Assembly (NCBI RefSeq): GCF_033958435.1 | Contig: NC_134138.1 | Location: forward strand, 183,266,798-183,330,797 | Direction: 5' to 3' | DNA from: Carettochelys insculpta | Taxonomy: Eukaryota; Chordata; Testudines; Carettochelyidae | Length of the DNA stretch: 64,000 nucleotides | Part shown: piece after piece, positions 11,047 through 22,562 of the stretch | Layout: each line of letters opens with the position of its first letter | How positions within the stretch are numbered: position 1 is the stretch's first letter | Notes under the pieces: generated by a model | What the model saw: the letters and a program-made list of their open reading frames with translations, nothing else | The model's database searches: none | Told to the model about the DNA's origin: nothing | Program-made: the position numbers and the translations under genes

Positions 11047-12269
11047 GACAACAGCACAGCAATGGAATGGTTAAGCTGCAGTCCTCTCAGAGCACCCATT
11101 AAGACAAAAAAATGCTCATTTTCAACCAGTTGAAAAATCCACTATTCTACAAAAGCGCATTTATCTGCAGGAAACAGCTTTTCTAATGTGGTTTCCATTG
11201 GACAGATCACATGAAAAATAACCACAGTACATGCTTTCTGTAGGCCTTCTAAACGATAATGTTCCATATTTTAACAACAAAATGTTTGAAAAAGAAAAGT
11301 TTCAAAGTCACACAGGCAATCATGAAATGAATATAAGGTGGAATCTGATGGTATCTAAAAACTGACAAATTCCACATCTTTGATGACAGAACAAATTAAT
11401 AAAAAGCATTTCAAGAAATCAGATACAGATAGAATGTCTTAACAAATCAAAACTCTTGTTTTATTAGTTATGCAGAATTATCAATTTGCTTTGCTCTAAT
11501 GCCTAACCAAAATAACTCTGATTGCATTACGTGTTGTACAAAGGCAAGAGATAGAGACAGACTTCGTCACAAAAATTAGACTCTAAATCGATGACACCGA
11601 CGAAGCAAGGGAGTGGTAAAAGAGGAACAGAAAGGTGATTTACTGAAGATCACACAGCAGGTTAGGGGAGAGGCCAGAATATAATAGGTCTCTTGAGTTC
11701 CAGTGCAGTGCCCTATCTCATGGAGCAAACTGTCACAGTTAGGGCATGGGCAGTCAGGCCTTGTGGATGGAACCAGAATCAGGTCTAGTAGGGATGGCTG
11801 GAGTCTGAGGGATGGGATGGAAGCTAGGAACCATGGGCTGAAAGCTGAAGGCCAGGAACCAGAGAAAAGCAAGTGAGTCAGCTTAAGACCCACCTGGTTG
11901 TACACACAAATTCCTAATGTTCCTTACAGACATAGGTAGTGGTCCTGGATCAGTCAGCCCTCTTTAGGCAGCACAGTGATCTGCCAGAACTGGCAGGTGG
12001 GTATAACAATCTCTTGGGGATCAGGAGATCCACCTTCTGGACCCATGTATTCTCTAACAATCTACCTCAGATTAATTTCAAAGCACTTGTTTTAGCAAAT
12101 CAGCCTACCTGTTTGTGGAATGTAAACCATCCAAACATGATAAAAAGTGATCCAAATTAAGCTACTCATTGCAGAACTTCAGCAAAGCAACATGGTGTGC
12201 ATCATCAGCAGGGTTAGAATAAAGGGAACTGTCATTTATCTTAGCCAGTGTGAGCTACTAAACTAATGG
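11047..12269. other. Unassigned stretch with a MIR relic
   Basis: AT-rich and non-coding apart from the MIR-like fragment at 11625-11735. No host exon seen. Confidence 0.5.
11625..11735 (-). mobile_element. MIR-type SINE relic
   Basis: GATCACACAGCAGGTTAGGG followed by GGTCTCTTGAGTTCCAGTGC and GTGCCCTATCTCATGG is the antisense MIR core order (the sense strand reads GGGCAAGTCACTT-type sequence). Old and diverged. Confidence 0.65.
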
Positions 12270-12515
12270 TGTGGTTACAGTGGCCAGGAGAAACTCTTGA
12301 GCTCTAGACTGGCTCTGCCCAACTGCATGGTTTTTGGCAAGCCATGTAGGAAATATTGAACTCCTACAATTCTGCTTGATTTCAATGTAATTTTTACTTA
12401 GCGGCCCATCACCTCTTAGGATCAAGCCATTTACCTCTCTCTGACTCATTTTTTCCATCTATAAAATGGAGATAACTATACCATTTACCAACATCTATGA
12501 GGTACTGTAAACTCT
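12270..12515 (+). mobile_element. MIR-type SINE relic
   Basis: The 3' portion is clear: AGCCATTTACCTCTCTCTGA, then a TTTTCCATCTATAAAATGGAG block, the hallmark MIR core and downstream segment. The upstream part (GAGCTCTAGACTGGCTCTGC) fits the MIR 5' region with an insertion or heavy divergence between. Confidence 0.6.
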
Positions 12516-13389
12516 GTCTTACCTGGCATTCTATCATCTGGGACTCTCAAATAACTGGCATTTTAACCATCAATAAATTTTCGTCTCCTTTTCCACAAGT
12601 ACATTATAGTGAAATAAACATATGAATACAGCAGATGCAGTATAAGATTACAGTGTACAATACTACTGTGGTTGATAAAAATACTCTATACACATTTATG
12701 TTTATGTTTTAATATTTAATCTTGGTTTTTTTTTCCAGTGCTAGGCATTGCTAGGTATATCTATCTATTACCTAGAATATTTGAACATCTGGCAACCTCC
12801 CGGTCCTGGGGCTGCTGGATATGAAAGAGTTTACTGTATTGTGAAGATTAGTGGCTTTAGTTAACGTTGGCCCAAAAGTTTTATATTTTTCTTCCATGGA
12901 TAACAATGGGAATTTTGCATGGATTTTAATGGGATTGGAGACAGTTTCTAAATAACTAGAAAAGCTGTAACAAGCAATTTGGTGAGTTTCACATTTTTTG
13001 TTTTTAGTTTGAGAACTGCTTATAAAATGATTGCAAAATTCTCCAATCTTTTCATTTTTTGAAATTATTTTTAAACTTCGGAACAAATCAATGTGGGACT
13101 GAAGAATATTTGTGAATTGGGAACATTGACACTTGGCACTGTGTCGCTTATCTGAAGTCAAATGATACTGTTTTTCTTCTCTGACTGGATGACATAAGTG
13201 ACTAAACAAAACAGGACAAATAGCAAACTTGATAAACTAATATACAATATGAAATTTCTTGTAGCAAATATTTGAGCATTCATACATTAGGGCTTGAATA
13301 TTTTCTCGCTTCTGAAGTCCAAGCACATTGCCTTTCAAATTTACCCAAACCCTGCCCCAAAAACACCCACACCTGTTAACTGAGTGTAA
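12516..13389. other. AT-rich unassigned stretch
   Basis: A 145-codon minus-strand frame at 12772-13209 exists but has no recognisable domain and an unremarkable composition; I treat it as chance. Confidence 0.45.
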
Positions 13390-13520
13390 GCACCGACAGA
13401 CAGACTTGAATGTGGGCCCTCTGGACCCTAGTGCAGGAGCCTCTACAATTTGAGCAAAAAGACAGCTGCCTCTCAGCTAAGGCTGTAGAGGAGACTCATT
13501 CCTTCTCTGTGTCTGTGGTT
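13390..13520 (-). mobile_element. tRNA-derived SINE relic (turtle Cry-SINE-like)
   Basis: Read on the minus strand: CTACAGCCTTAGCTGAGAGG, a tRNA-like A-box segment ending TGTAGAGGCTCCTGCACTAG, then CCAGAGGGCCCACATTCAAG in the place of a B box (GGTTCGANTCC). The layout matches a tRNA-derived SINE abundant in turtle genomes as I remember it. The promoter boxes are degenerate. Confidence 0.6.
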
Positions 13521-14202
13521 GAGCTATGATTATATGGAAAGTGACCTATGCTCGTAGGTGTGTGGATTACATGAGCTCTACTGTTAACTGTTATGTAAGG
13601 TGCCAAATTCTACTCTCAAGTGAATCTTTAAACTCAAGCCTTAGAACACAGGCAGCTTGGCATTTTGTCATATCCTTCTGCTCTGGATATGCAGCCTCAA
13701 CACGACTCAGAGTTTAGATGACAAAAGCAATTAAAGCCTGATCCAGAAACCTAGTGAAGACAATAAGATTCCCGTGTACTCCAAAGAGCACTAGGTCAGG
13801 CCCTTAGTTTGGATTTTTCTAGGGGCTGACAAGTGCAGGTCAGAATACAATGTCACCAACTTGTTTGCAAAGATCAAAGGTGCTGTTCCACAAATCTAGG
13901 GAACATTTGTGAGCAAGTAGTCAAAGCAAATAATTCTAGAATGGGGACCTGACCTGACTCTGCACCCAAAAACCAGCTGAGGCCAATCTTTTGTCCAGAG
14001 TCAAAGAGTTCAGCCTGTGTTGGCAAAGCTCCACACTGCCAGCTTGTGGCTGAAAGCAGAACTATCTCCACTTGGTTCAGAATGGTAGCAGTACCCCCAT
14101 CTTCCTGTCTACACACCCCACCCGTGTACTAAGCAATGCAGGACACCATCAGCATATGTTGGTGTCAAGTTCAGTGCAGCATTAAGTTCAAGTTTTCACC
14201 TT

Positions 14203-14621
14203 GGCTGTATCCACAACTGCAGTGACCTTTCGAAAGGTGATCTTCTGGAAGATCTTCTTTCAAAAGAGAGAGTCCACACACAAAAAAGCAGACCAAAAGA
14301 GCAAGCTGCTCTTTTGAAAGAGAGAGCCCTCACAGCCCCTGCTCTTTTGAAAGAATGGACCAGGGATCGAAAAATCTGGCACCATGAGGTCCACGCTTTT
14401 GAAAAAAGGACCCATGGAGTGTCTACACATGCTTTTTTCTGAAAGAATCTTTTGGGAAAAGGTGCTCTTCCTCATCTGGGATAGGAAGAGGGCCTCCAGA
14501 ATAAGTGCTGCAATCTTTCAAAAGGACCTCAAAAGAGAGCATTTTACATGTGGATGCCCCACTTGTTCTTTCCGAAGAGGGCCTGATTTTTCTGAAAGGA
14601 CATCCTAGTGTAGACACAGCC
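14203..14621. mobile_element. Harbinger-like MITE, family B relative, copy 2 (419 bp)
   Basis: Starts GGCTGTATCCACAACTGCAG and ends TAGTGTAGACACAGCC, with CTT on both flanks (14200-14202, 14622-14624) as a 3-bp target duplication. CTTTTGAAAGAG and TTTCGAAAG blocks recur, and an internal GTGTCTACACATGC repeats the terminal motif. It resembles the right terminal region of element E1 (59220-59413). Confidence 0.8.
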
Positions 14622-15240
14622 CTTGATAGTGAAAGAATTTTACACAGGCTCTTCCTACAGAACAGTGACCATCCACAACAGCTGGGTTCATGTATGTTCC
14701 TTTTCACCTACAAGCCCCTCTCTTAACACAGAGCAGAAGACAGAGCTTTCTCAGCACCTTGAGTCTCCTGACATTCTTTCTTGTACCTTAGGCGTAAGAC
14801 CATCCTTTCTTATGGCTTCATTCTGAAACAGTACACAGCTCGTTCTCAGCATGTACACTGTAGACAATTCTCCTAGTCCCGGATGTCACCATCCCAGTCT
14901 GCAAATGAGTTTAACATTTTTCTCTACTGGACACTTCATAATTTTTGCAAGCCTTGCGGAATGGCTAAACTCCAAATACTTGCAGTTTGAATGTCAAATG
15001 AAAGAACTGTGTGCAACTCTGTTTATATCCCAACTATCTGTGCAAGTCTTTCACAATGAAGTGACGGTAGACCTCCTGGAAAATTTCGCTCAGTTTCAGT
15101 AAGTGGAAGGTTGGGAAGCTGTGGTTTCTGCAAACTGTTTGATGAGTAAAATAGAATGTCTTTGTGCTGGGAATCAGTTTAGCACAGGAAGGCATCATTG
15201 CTTTATTTTTATTTTAAAATAAGCATAATGGTCCCCCCAA

Positions 15241-15259
15241 CACACACACACACACACAA
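15241..15259 (+). repeat. CA microsatellite
   Basis: Short uninterrupted ACACAC tract. Confidence 0.9.
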
Positions 15260-15654
15260 CGGAGACAAATGTAGACGGATAGACTTCCCTTTATCAAAGT
15301 ATCTGAGCACCTCACAGTTTGTGCTGCACTCATGCTTACAACAATCACTGTACAGACAGGGAGCTGAGATAGAGAATCTCTGGGGGGGTAGAACTATGCT
15401 CCACACCAGATGTATGACTGCTGTAAATGCAGACATATCCAAACTAGCTTTGATCTAGTTAGCTCAAATAATAATAGCAGTAAAACCACAGCCCTATCTG
15501 TGGCAGAAACCAGCCTAGGAAGCTAGGTATGTACTTGAGTAGCTACTCTGTCCTGAAGTCCATGCTGCCATGACATCACTACTATTTGTACTTGAGGCTA
15601 GCTATCTCAGAACTGGCTCAGGTTTACCCATATGTGCTATTGGCACAATTCTGG

Positions 15655-15775
15655 GTGAATTGTACACAGACCCTATGTGACTTGCCCAAGAACATACAGA
15701 CAGATCTGTGGCAGAGCACGAAATTTAATCTTTTTGGAAACCCAAGCTAGTGCCCCAGCCGCTGGAACCTTCTTA
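15655..15775 (-). mobile_element. MIR-type SINE relic
   Basis: GTGACTTGCCCAAGAACATA, TCTGTGGCAGAGCACGAAAT and CTAGTGCCCCAGCCGCTGGA occur in the order of an antisense MIR (the GGGCAAGTCAC core). Confidence 0.7.
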
Positions 15776-15804
15776 TGGTGTGGGTTCTCAACTGGTGTAG
15801 ACTG

Positions 15805-15897
15805 GTTGAACGTCATTCAATTTTACTGAGAGAGAGAGAGAGAGAGAGAGAGATGCTTTTAAGGTTTCTGCATAAACTTCTCCAGACAGAAAATATG
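15805..15897. repeat. Direct repeat unit 1 with (AG)n core
   Basis: GTTGAACGTCATTCAATTTT, an (AG)n tract, then GATGCTTTTAAGGTTTCTGC and CCAGACAGAAAATATG. A close copy in the same orientation is at 17213-17287, 1.4 kb away. Not a repeat family I recognise. Confidence 0.9.
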
Positions 15898-16489
15898 GAG
15901 TAACTCCATCAAAATCAAGGAAACATTGCTGACTTATACCATCTGAGGTTCTGGACCTTTATCCCTCGTAATAAGTTTGCATCTCTTCTCCTGTGAATGA
16001 ATCAGGCTCCTGGCCCCCTTTCTCCATTCTGGTCATGAAGAATTCCCACTGATTTCACCAAGATTTACTTGTATTCTGCAGTAGAAGGTAGACAAAGCAG
16101 TGGGCTATAGAATTCCAACTGCTAATGTTTTAGGTTAGGCAAGTAATAAACTCCTTTAAATCACATAATGCTTATTTTTAACAACACATAATGGAACATG
16201 CACCTTTCTCTTGTATAACAAATATATTCAAATATATAGTACACAACACAAATAACAGACATCCCAATTTCTGGGCACTCTTGAAGACTCTGAAAACACA
16301 CCTAATAAAATAAATGGATTCCAATATTTATGTACCCACGACACTACCCAAGCGGTAATATAGCGCACCAGAACTTTAACAAACATTGCTAACAAATCAC
16401 GACAAGAATTCCCTTCCAACCAATCCCCAATCTCCCCAACTTCCCTATTCCCTACAAGCCAGAGAGTAGATATGAAAAATATACCAGAA

Positions 16490-16561
16490 AGGTAGCCAAG
16501 TTAGTCTGTATTTTCAAACACAACAAGAAGTCCTGTGTGACCTTATAGACAAACAGACATA
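16490..16561 (+). mobile_element. SINE-like repeat, copy 3 (5' fragment)
   Basis: GGTAGCCAAGTTAGTCTGTA followed by AACAAGAAGTCCTGTGTGAC matches the first half of the SINE at 39013; the second half is missing. Confidence 0.7.
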
Positions 16562-17212
16562 GAAAAAGAGAATGAAAAATATACTGTTCCAATTCATACA
16601 GAAGCAAATAAAAGCCTGAACATTGTGTACATAGACACAGAATCTACATGTTGACATCTCTCCAATTTTACCACAAATCTCAGAAAAAAGTCATCACATG
16701 AAAACTGATGCTTTCATTTAAATGAAACAACCAAAAAAATCAGACTACCCATCCAAATTTCTTGTCCTTGTGCTTGTGAAGAAAAACACTGGTAACTGTG
16801 ATCTAAGTCTACCCTAAAGGCTCAGAAACTGAGAGGCAAAGAGAAAAAAAAAGAACCAAATTATTATTTCATAAAGATCTCATGATCTTTAAGCTACTTG
16901 TCGTTATTTTAAGCCTTTCTTGGGATTTTTCAACGCTTGGCACTGGGAGTACTGCACACACTTCAGAATTTGGTATGCTGCTCATGACAAATCACAGGCT
17001 TTTCCCCATTCCCAGGAAGTATTTGTTAGCAGAATCTTCTCAGGAGGGCTTATATTAATATTTCCAGTAGTTCATTCCCTTCACAAAATATTTACAACAA
17101 TGCATCTATTAGGACTTTATTTATTTTTAAAATTTAGGAACTATCGCCAAAAACGTATATTTTTCTGTTGACATTTAAAAAGATGCAGCTCAACATAAAG
17201 TAGTTGAACGTC

Positions 17213-17287
17213 ATTCAATCTTATTTCAAGAGAGAGAGAGAGATGCTTTTAAGGTTTCTTCATACACTTTGCCAGACAGAAAATATG
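17213..17287. repeat. Direct repeat unit 2 with (AG)n core
   Basis: Same order as 15805-15897: GTTGAACGTCATTCAATCTT, a shorter (AG)n, GATGCTTTTAAGGTTTCTTC and CCAGACAGAAAATATG. Most of the length difference is in the AG tract. Confidence 0.9.
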
Positions 17288-17501
17288 TTAATAGTTTGAC
17301 TGTAAGCAAATAACCAAATTTGGCTGAATCAAAATCTACAAAAAATGCATGTTGTTGACTTAGGGCCTGATTCAAAATCCTTTGAAGTTAATAGGAATCC
17401 TTCTCACTGCCTTCAAAGGCCATTGGATTAGGTTTTTAATTTTGCAGGACTTAGAGCACAGAATAGAAATGTGGCTCTCTCTTGTGTCTTTCAAACTCAA
17501 A

Positions 17502-17935
17502 GGCTGCAGCTATGCTGCCTCTCTCTTTAGAAAGGGGCATCAAATATGGCTGATCAAAATGCAAATGATGTGCTGATTTGAATATTTAGTACCTCGTTTG
17601 CATAACAACAGCCACTCGCTGTTCCGGAAGTGCTGTTTTTGAAAGCCAAAACAGCCTTGTAGATTGGGGTCTTTTGAAAGGACCGCCCCCTTTTGAAGGC
17701 ACCCTTCTTCCTGAAAAACGTTAAGCAGAAGGGTGCTTTCAAAAGCAGGGGCTTTCTTTTGAAGGAGCCCCATCTACACAGCTGTTGTGGCTTTTGAAAA
17801 CTGCATTTCCAGAACAGTGAGTGGATGACATTATGCAAATGAGGAACTGAATATGCAAATCAGTACCCATTTGCATTTTTGACCAGACACATTTGCATGC
17901 CCCTTCCGAAAGGGAAACGCAGTACAGAGGCAACC
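17502..17935. mobile_element. Palindromic MITE, family B relative, copy 3 (434 bp)
   Basis: Flanked by AAA (17499-17501 and 17936-17938). Termini are decayed (GGCTGCAGCTATGCTG, and inverted GGTTGCCTCTGTACTGCG), but the arms are inverted copies: AAATGCAAATGATGTGCTGA pairs with the block at 17850-17880, and CACTCGCTGTTCCGGAA pairs with the block at 17806-17824. The hairpin apex is near 17720 (CTTCTTCCTGAAAAACGTTA). Confidence 0.8.
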
Positions 17936-17999
17936 AAAGAGTTTTATCATCTACAGAGTAGTTTAGAAAACAAAGAGAAAGTTTCTTTAACTGAAGACT

Positions 18000-18330
18000 T
18001 GGGGGGCAGGAGGGGGCAAATGGGGCAATTGCACAAAGGCCTGAAGATTCAAAGGAGAACACAGTATCCAGCCACTGCCACTCTGGCAGCAGCCAGAGCC
18101 TCAGGCCCCTTTGAATTCCTGCTGGAACACTATGTGGGGGTCCTCTAAGGGTTGGACAGGGGGAGGGGTACACCATGGTCTGGGCAGTGTTAAGGGCTTA
18201 CTGCCCTGGACCCTGCCCCTGCTTCATGATGGCCTGCTACTTCCTGGAGCACATAGCCAGGTCACCCACCACATCTTGCATGGGGCCTGCAGTAGCTGTC
18301 AGCTCTGCTGACTGAAGCAATGCTTTGGAA
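18000..18330. mobile_element. Degenerate GC-rich repeat related to 28452-28788
   Basis: Shares GGCCCCTTTGAA, CCATGGTCTGG and an AGTG-T-AGGGC block with the element inside CR1 at 28452-28788, in the same order. Likely a non-autonomous DNA transposon; the ends are not resolved here. Confidence 0.45.
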
Positions 18331-19094
18331 ATGTACAAAAGTAATTGAAGGTGCACAGGAAATAGAACTGACAAAAAAATAGAACTAGGAAAGGTCAAGA
18401 CCACAAAAGCCTACAGATGGGCAAGCTGTCAATGAGGACTAGGATCATAGACAACAGACAAGTTAAGGAACCCCCATTTAGTAAAGGCCCTAGGAATTGT
18501 CTGGAAGGAGATCAGTAGAAATCTAAGTGACCAATGTTTTCTTGGAACGGTAAAGTCAGGAACCAGACTGAAGAGAATCTAGGAGGGCATCCAAGGAAAT
18601 CAAGCCAATGCAATACTTTAAAAGGATCGCTCAAGGACCTTGGAAGTGAAAGGTGAAAGAAGATAAGTTAGTATCTGGGTAGACAGGAGGTGTTCAGTAA
18701 TGGAGAAGAGAGATTTGGGGGATAGAGGAGGAGAAAGTGAGAATAAGAATAAGGAAGATTAATAGCTAGAAGAAGATTGGCGTTAAGGGGACAGAGATAG
18801 AAAGTAAGAGCCAGATTGTCAAGAGTTCAGCACCCACATTTCAGTGCAGACTTTGCAAGGGAACTTGGTTCTCTTAAATGCACTAAAATAAAAGGTCCAG
18901 TTTTCAGCACAGTGTGGCACATTAGCTATGAAAATCTGTATGTTCGAAAGACACCTCAGAAGGGGATACTGAAATAACGTATTAAAGTATGTTGGGGATG
19001 AAGGGGTAAAGGAAGCCCAAACTGGATTTTTATCAAGCTTTTCTGTATTACTATTTGCTACACATGCCAACAGCTTCTGGTGTGCTTCATCCAG
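18331..19094. other. Unassigned purine-rich stretch
   Basis: Long GA-rich runs (18640-18800). No gene or repeat recognised. Confidence 0.5.
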
Positions 19095-19548
19095 GGCCTG
19101 TCTACACTAGCTCCCTACTTTGAAGGGAGGATGGTAAGTAGGGTGTTGGGAATTTATTAATGAAGAGCTGTGGTGCATATGTAGCATTTCATTAAGCAAA
19201 TTCCCCCCGCGCCCCCCGTGGCAAAGTTGAAGTGTTAAACTTCGAAGTGCCGGCTCATGTCTAGCCGCGGCTCACCCGCCGGTACTTCGAAGTGCCCAGG
19301 GTACTTTGATGTCCCTTTACTCCTCAGGTACCAGGAGTAAAGGGACTTCAAAGTACCCTGGGCACTTTGAAGTACCGTCGGGTGAGCTGCGGCTAGACGT
19401 GAGCCGGCACTTCAAAATTTAATACTTCAAAGTTGCCGCGGGGGAGGAATTTGCTTAATGAAGTGCTGCACATGTACCACAGCACTTAACTCCCAACACC
19501 TTACTTACCATCCTCCCTTCGAAGTAGGGAGGTAGTGTAGACACAGCC
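19095..19548. mobile_element. Palindromic Harbinger-like MITE, family A copy 2 (about 454 bp)
   Basis: Ends GGCCTGTCTACACTAG and, inverted, GGCTGTGTCTACACTA. The whole element is one hairpin with its apex near 19325-19330 (CTCAGGTACCAGGAG). Flanks CCAG on both sides give a 3 to 4 bp duplication depending on where the end is set. The blocks GGATGGTAAGTAGGGTGTTG and CCGGTACTTCGAAGTGCC are shared with copy 1 at 5047. No coding capacity. Confidence 0.9.
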
Positions 19549-19560
19549 CCAGAGCACTAA

Positions 19561-20271
19561 GGCTGCGTCTACACGTGCACGCTACTTCGAAGTAGCGGCA
19601 CCAACTTCAAAATAGCACCTGTCGCGTCTACACGCGTCGGGTGCTATTTCGAAGTTAACTTCGACGTTAGGCGGCGAGACGTCGAAGTCGCTAACCTCAT
19701 GAGGAGATAGGAATAGCGCCCTACTTCGACATTCAACGTCGAAGTAGGGACTGTGTAGACGATCCGCGTCCCGCAACGTCGAAATTGCTGGGTCCTCCAT
19801 GGTGGCCATCAGCTGGGGGGTTGAGAGATGCTCTCTCTCCAGCCCCTGCGGGGCTCTATGGTCACCGTGGGCAGCAGCCCTTAGCCCAGGGCTTCTGGCT
19901 GCTTCTGCGGCAGCTGGGGATCTATGCTGCAGGCACAGGGTCTGCAACCAGTTGTCAGCTCTGTGTATCTTGTGTTGTATAGTGCAACTGTGTCTGGGAG
20001 GGGCCCTTTAAGGGAGCGGCTGGCTGTTGAGTCCGCCCTGTGACCCTGTCTGCAGCTGTGCCTGGCATCCCTATTTCGATGTGTGCTACTTTGACGTGTA
20101 GACGTTCCCTCGCTGCACCTATTTCGATGTTGGGCTGAGCAACGTCGAAGTTGAACATCGACGTTGCCGGCCCTGGAGGACGTGTAGACGTTATTCATCG
20201 AAATAGCCTATTTCGATGTCGCAACATCAAAATAAGCTATTTCGATGTTGGCTGCACGTGTAGACGTAGCC
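19561..20271 (-). mobile_element. Harbinger-like element, family D copy 2 (711 bp)
   Basis: Same element as at 10333 and 56613 but inverted. Ends GGCTGCGTCTACACG and (inverted) GGCTACGTCTACACG; perfect TAA target duplication (19558-19560, 20272-20274). Its 121-codon ORF (19582-19947, minus) starts 324 bases in, exactly as in the other copies. It differs from copy 3 at five of 121 residues. It lies 12 bp from family A copy 2. Confidence 0.92.
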
Positions 20272-20274
20272 TAA

Positions 20275-20729
20275 ATGTCCCCGTAACCATTGTGAGGCTG
20301 AAATCAGACAATCTCTCTGCTCTCCCATGAACCTGCACAGACAAGTGATAAAAGACAAACACACCACTTCACCCGTGGGCAAATACTTTCACAAAATGAT
20401 CACTCTGTATATGACGTCTCACTTCTCATCATTAAAGGGAACCTGAACAGTGCCTTCAAAAGACAAGCTGGAGAGCTTACAGTCAGAATTTTTGTAGATA
20501 TTAAAGACCATGGACTTAATAGACACTGGATGTATGGCTTATTACAACAATATAAAATGCATCTAAATCCTTCCACACCATCTCTTTTTAATTTCTCTCT
20601 CATAACTAGTGAGGTGTTAAAGGGCCACTTCATCTTGAATGCTCCCTTGCAATATGTGTTAATTGCTTAAGTTATACAATCTGTTCCACCTCTTATTTAG
20701 CTATGACACTCTTAATACATTAACCAGAT
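20275..20729. other. Unassigned stretch
   Basis: No gene or recognisable repeat seen. Confidence 0.5.
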
Positions 20730-21480
20730 CTCAACAAGAGGTCTCTCACATGACTTAAACCCTTGTACTCCAAGTGAAGCACAGGTCATCTACAAGTCTC
20801 CTCCACTTCTCTCTGGTGCCGGAAAAAACTTCTAGCTGAGCCCAGGAGTATCCCAGTTGTTGTCCTTCTATTTCAGCAGATCTATTCCACATTGTCCAAG
20901 GTCTTCCACTTTTGCATTTTCCTTGCAGGTTCCATTAGAGAGCTTGATGGACTATGCTGGATGATGGTTTTCTGGGAATGTGGTTTTGCCATCCCCACTT
21001 TCTTCTCTTGATCTGAACATCAAGAGGTTCTTGTCCTGCTCTGTTCCAAAGTTCCTCATTTGTGACCAAGTCTTGCCATTTGGTGAGAAGGATGTACCTC
21101 AGGCATCTGTTTATGAATGTCTGTAGCTTGTGATTTGAAGACATTTTCGTACATCAGGTCTCATATCCATACAACAGGACAGTTTTCATATTTGTGTTGA
21201 AGATCCAGTTTTGTCTTTGCAGATATTATTTGTGAGCTCCATATGGGACAGTCTTGAAATCAGCAGTTGCTTTCTGTATTCTGGCATTGATATCCTTGTC
21301 TGTTCCTCTATCTCTGCCAATAATAATCCCCAAGTAGATGAATGGCTCCACCTCTTCCAGGTCATCCCCTCCCAGTGTGATGGTAGTGTTATTGGACTGG
21401 TTGATCTTCATTGTCTTGGTCTTTCCCTTGTTAATGCTCCATCCAGACATTTAGACAGTTTTGTCTCGTGTTACAACCTT
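20730..21480 (-). mobile_element. Non-LTR retrotransposon, C-terminal RT region
   Basis: Minus-strand fragments of a LINE polyprotein. The first is at 21450-21226: WSINKGKTKTMKIN, then LEEVEPFIYLGIIIGRDRGT and DINARIQKA. The second is at 21144-20935: LQTFINRCLRYIL and RKWGWQNHIPRKP. These are the C-terminal blocks of a widespread vertebrate LINE whose endonuclease and linker part is seen at 39143-40740. Frameshifts separate the blocks, so it is dead. I do not assign the clade with confidence. Confidence 0.8.
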
Positions 21481-21639
21481 TTCTTCAATGCTTTCATGGT
21501 GAACAGGTTGAAGTGTAGGGACCAGACCATACCTTTGCCCTCCCTTCCCCCAGCTTCAAAGCTTGACACAATACAAGCCAAAGCCAAAAAGAGCTCTTGC
21601 CACAATAATGTCGTGGGTCATTAGCCTATGTGATCCCAG

Positions 21640-22449
21640 GCACTTTCCTCACCCACCGAAAAGACATACAATAATTAAATTGATGGGTTATCAACTTTAG
21701 AAAGGTGATTATAACACCATTTACCAAGTGACTATACCACCATTTTTATTTAATTGGTCAATAGAACACAGCCCTCCTCAATATAGGGATGTTACTTGAT
21801 CTCACAGGAACTACTTGGTCAGGGAGGAGTTATAACGCCAAGTAACAGCACTGTTCAATGCCACTCACATGAAATATGAGCTGCTGTGCCAGAATGCTGA
21901 AAGTTTGGAAGTCCTCTACCTTGCCCTCCATCTTTTGACACATAAATACATTTTTAACGTCTTTCTGATATGTGACAGAGGTTAGAGAATTCATTGCTTC
22001 TTGTCCCTGAGATGGTTTGAAAATAATAATCATAATCATTTTATCTGTGAAGCTGTCAGGCTCCCTTTTCTCACCTGATTGAGCAAGTGGGAGATCTACA
22101 TTGTATTAAGAGTGCGAGACATTGCCAGTCTCATTTTTCCTGGAAGACAGGATATGAGGTGAGGACAGAGGTAACTGACTTGTATTTTTGTCTTACCAGT
22201 CTTCTGAGCAGACTCCTACTTCCATTAAGAGTCAAGGGCAAGCTCACATGGATCTCAGTGGAGCTGGAACTGTTTTTTTCTCCCAACATACAAGGAACAA
22301 GAAGTGGACAAAATGTTTTCTACATAAATGAGAAGTGGGAGATGCTGACTTTTTTTATTCACCATAAGTGAAAAAAGAACGTTCATACTCGGCCTAAGTA
22401 GATGATCCCAGGGGCTACTTCCAGTTGCATGCAAGTTCAAGTTTGCTGT
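21640..22449. other. Unassigned stretch
   Basis: No gene or named repeat seen. Confidence 0.5.
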
Positions 22450-22562
22450 ATTTATTGGACTTGAGGCAGGATTTAATTCAAGGAAATTCTATAGCCTGTA
22501 TTAGGTGGGAGGTCAGACCAGATAATCACAATGGTCCCTCCTGGACCTAAAATCCATGAAGT
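22450..22562 (+). mobile_element. CR1-type 3' end fragment
   Basis: GGGAGGTCAGACCAGATAAT, CACAATGGTCCCTCCTGGAC and CTAAAATCCATGAA are the sense-strand 3' terminal segment of sauropsid CR1-type LINEs. The short 3' truncated form is the usual state of CR1 insertions. Confidence 0.7.

Noticed and set aside
12772..13209. 145-codon minus-strand open frame
   Set aside because: No domain, no splice or start context, AT-rich composition; chance is the simpler reading.
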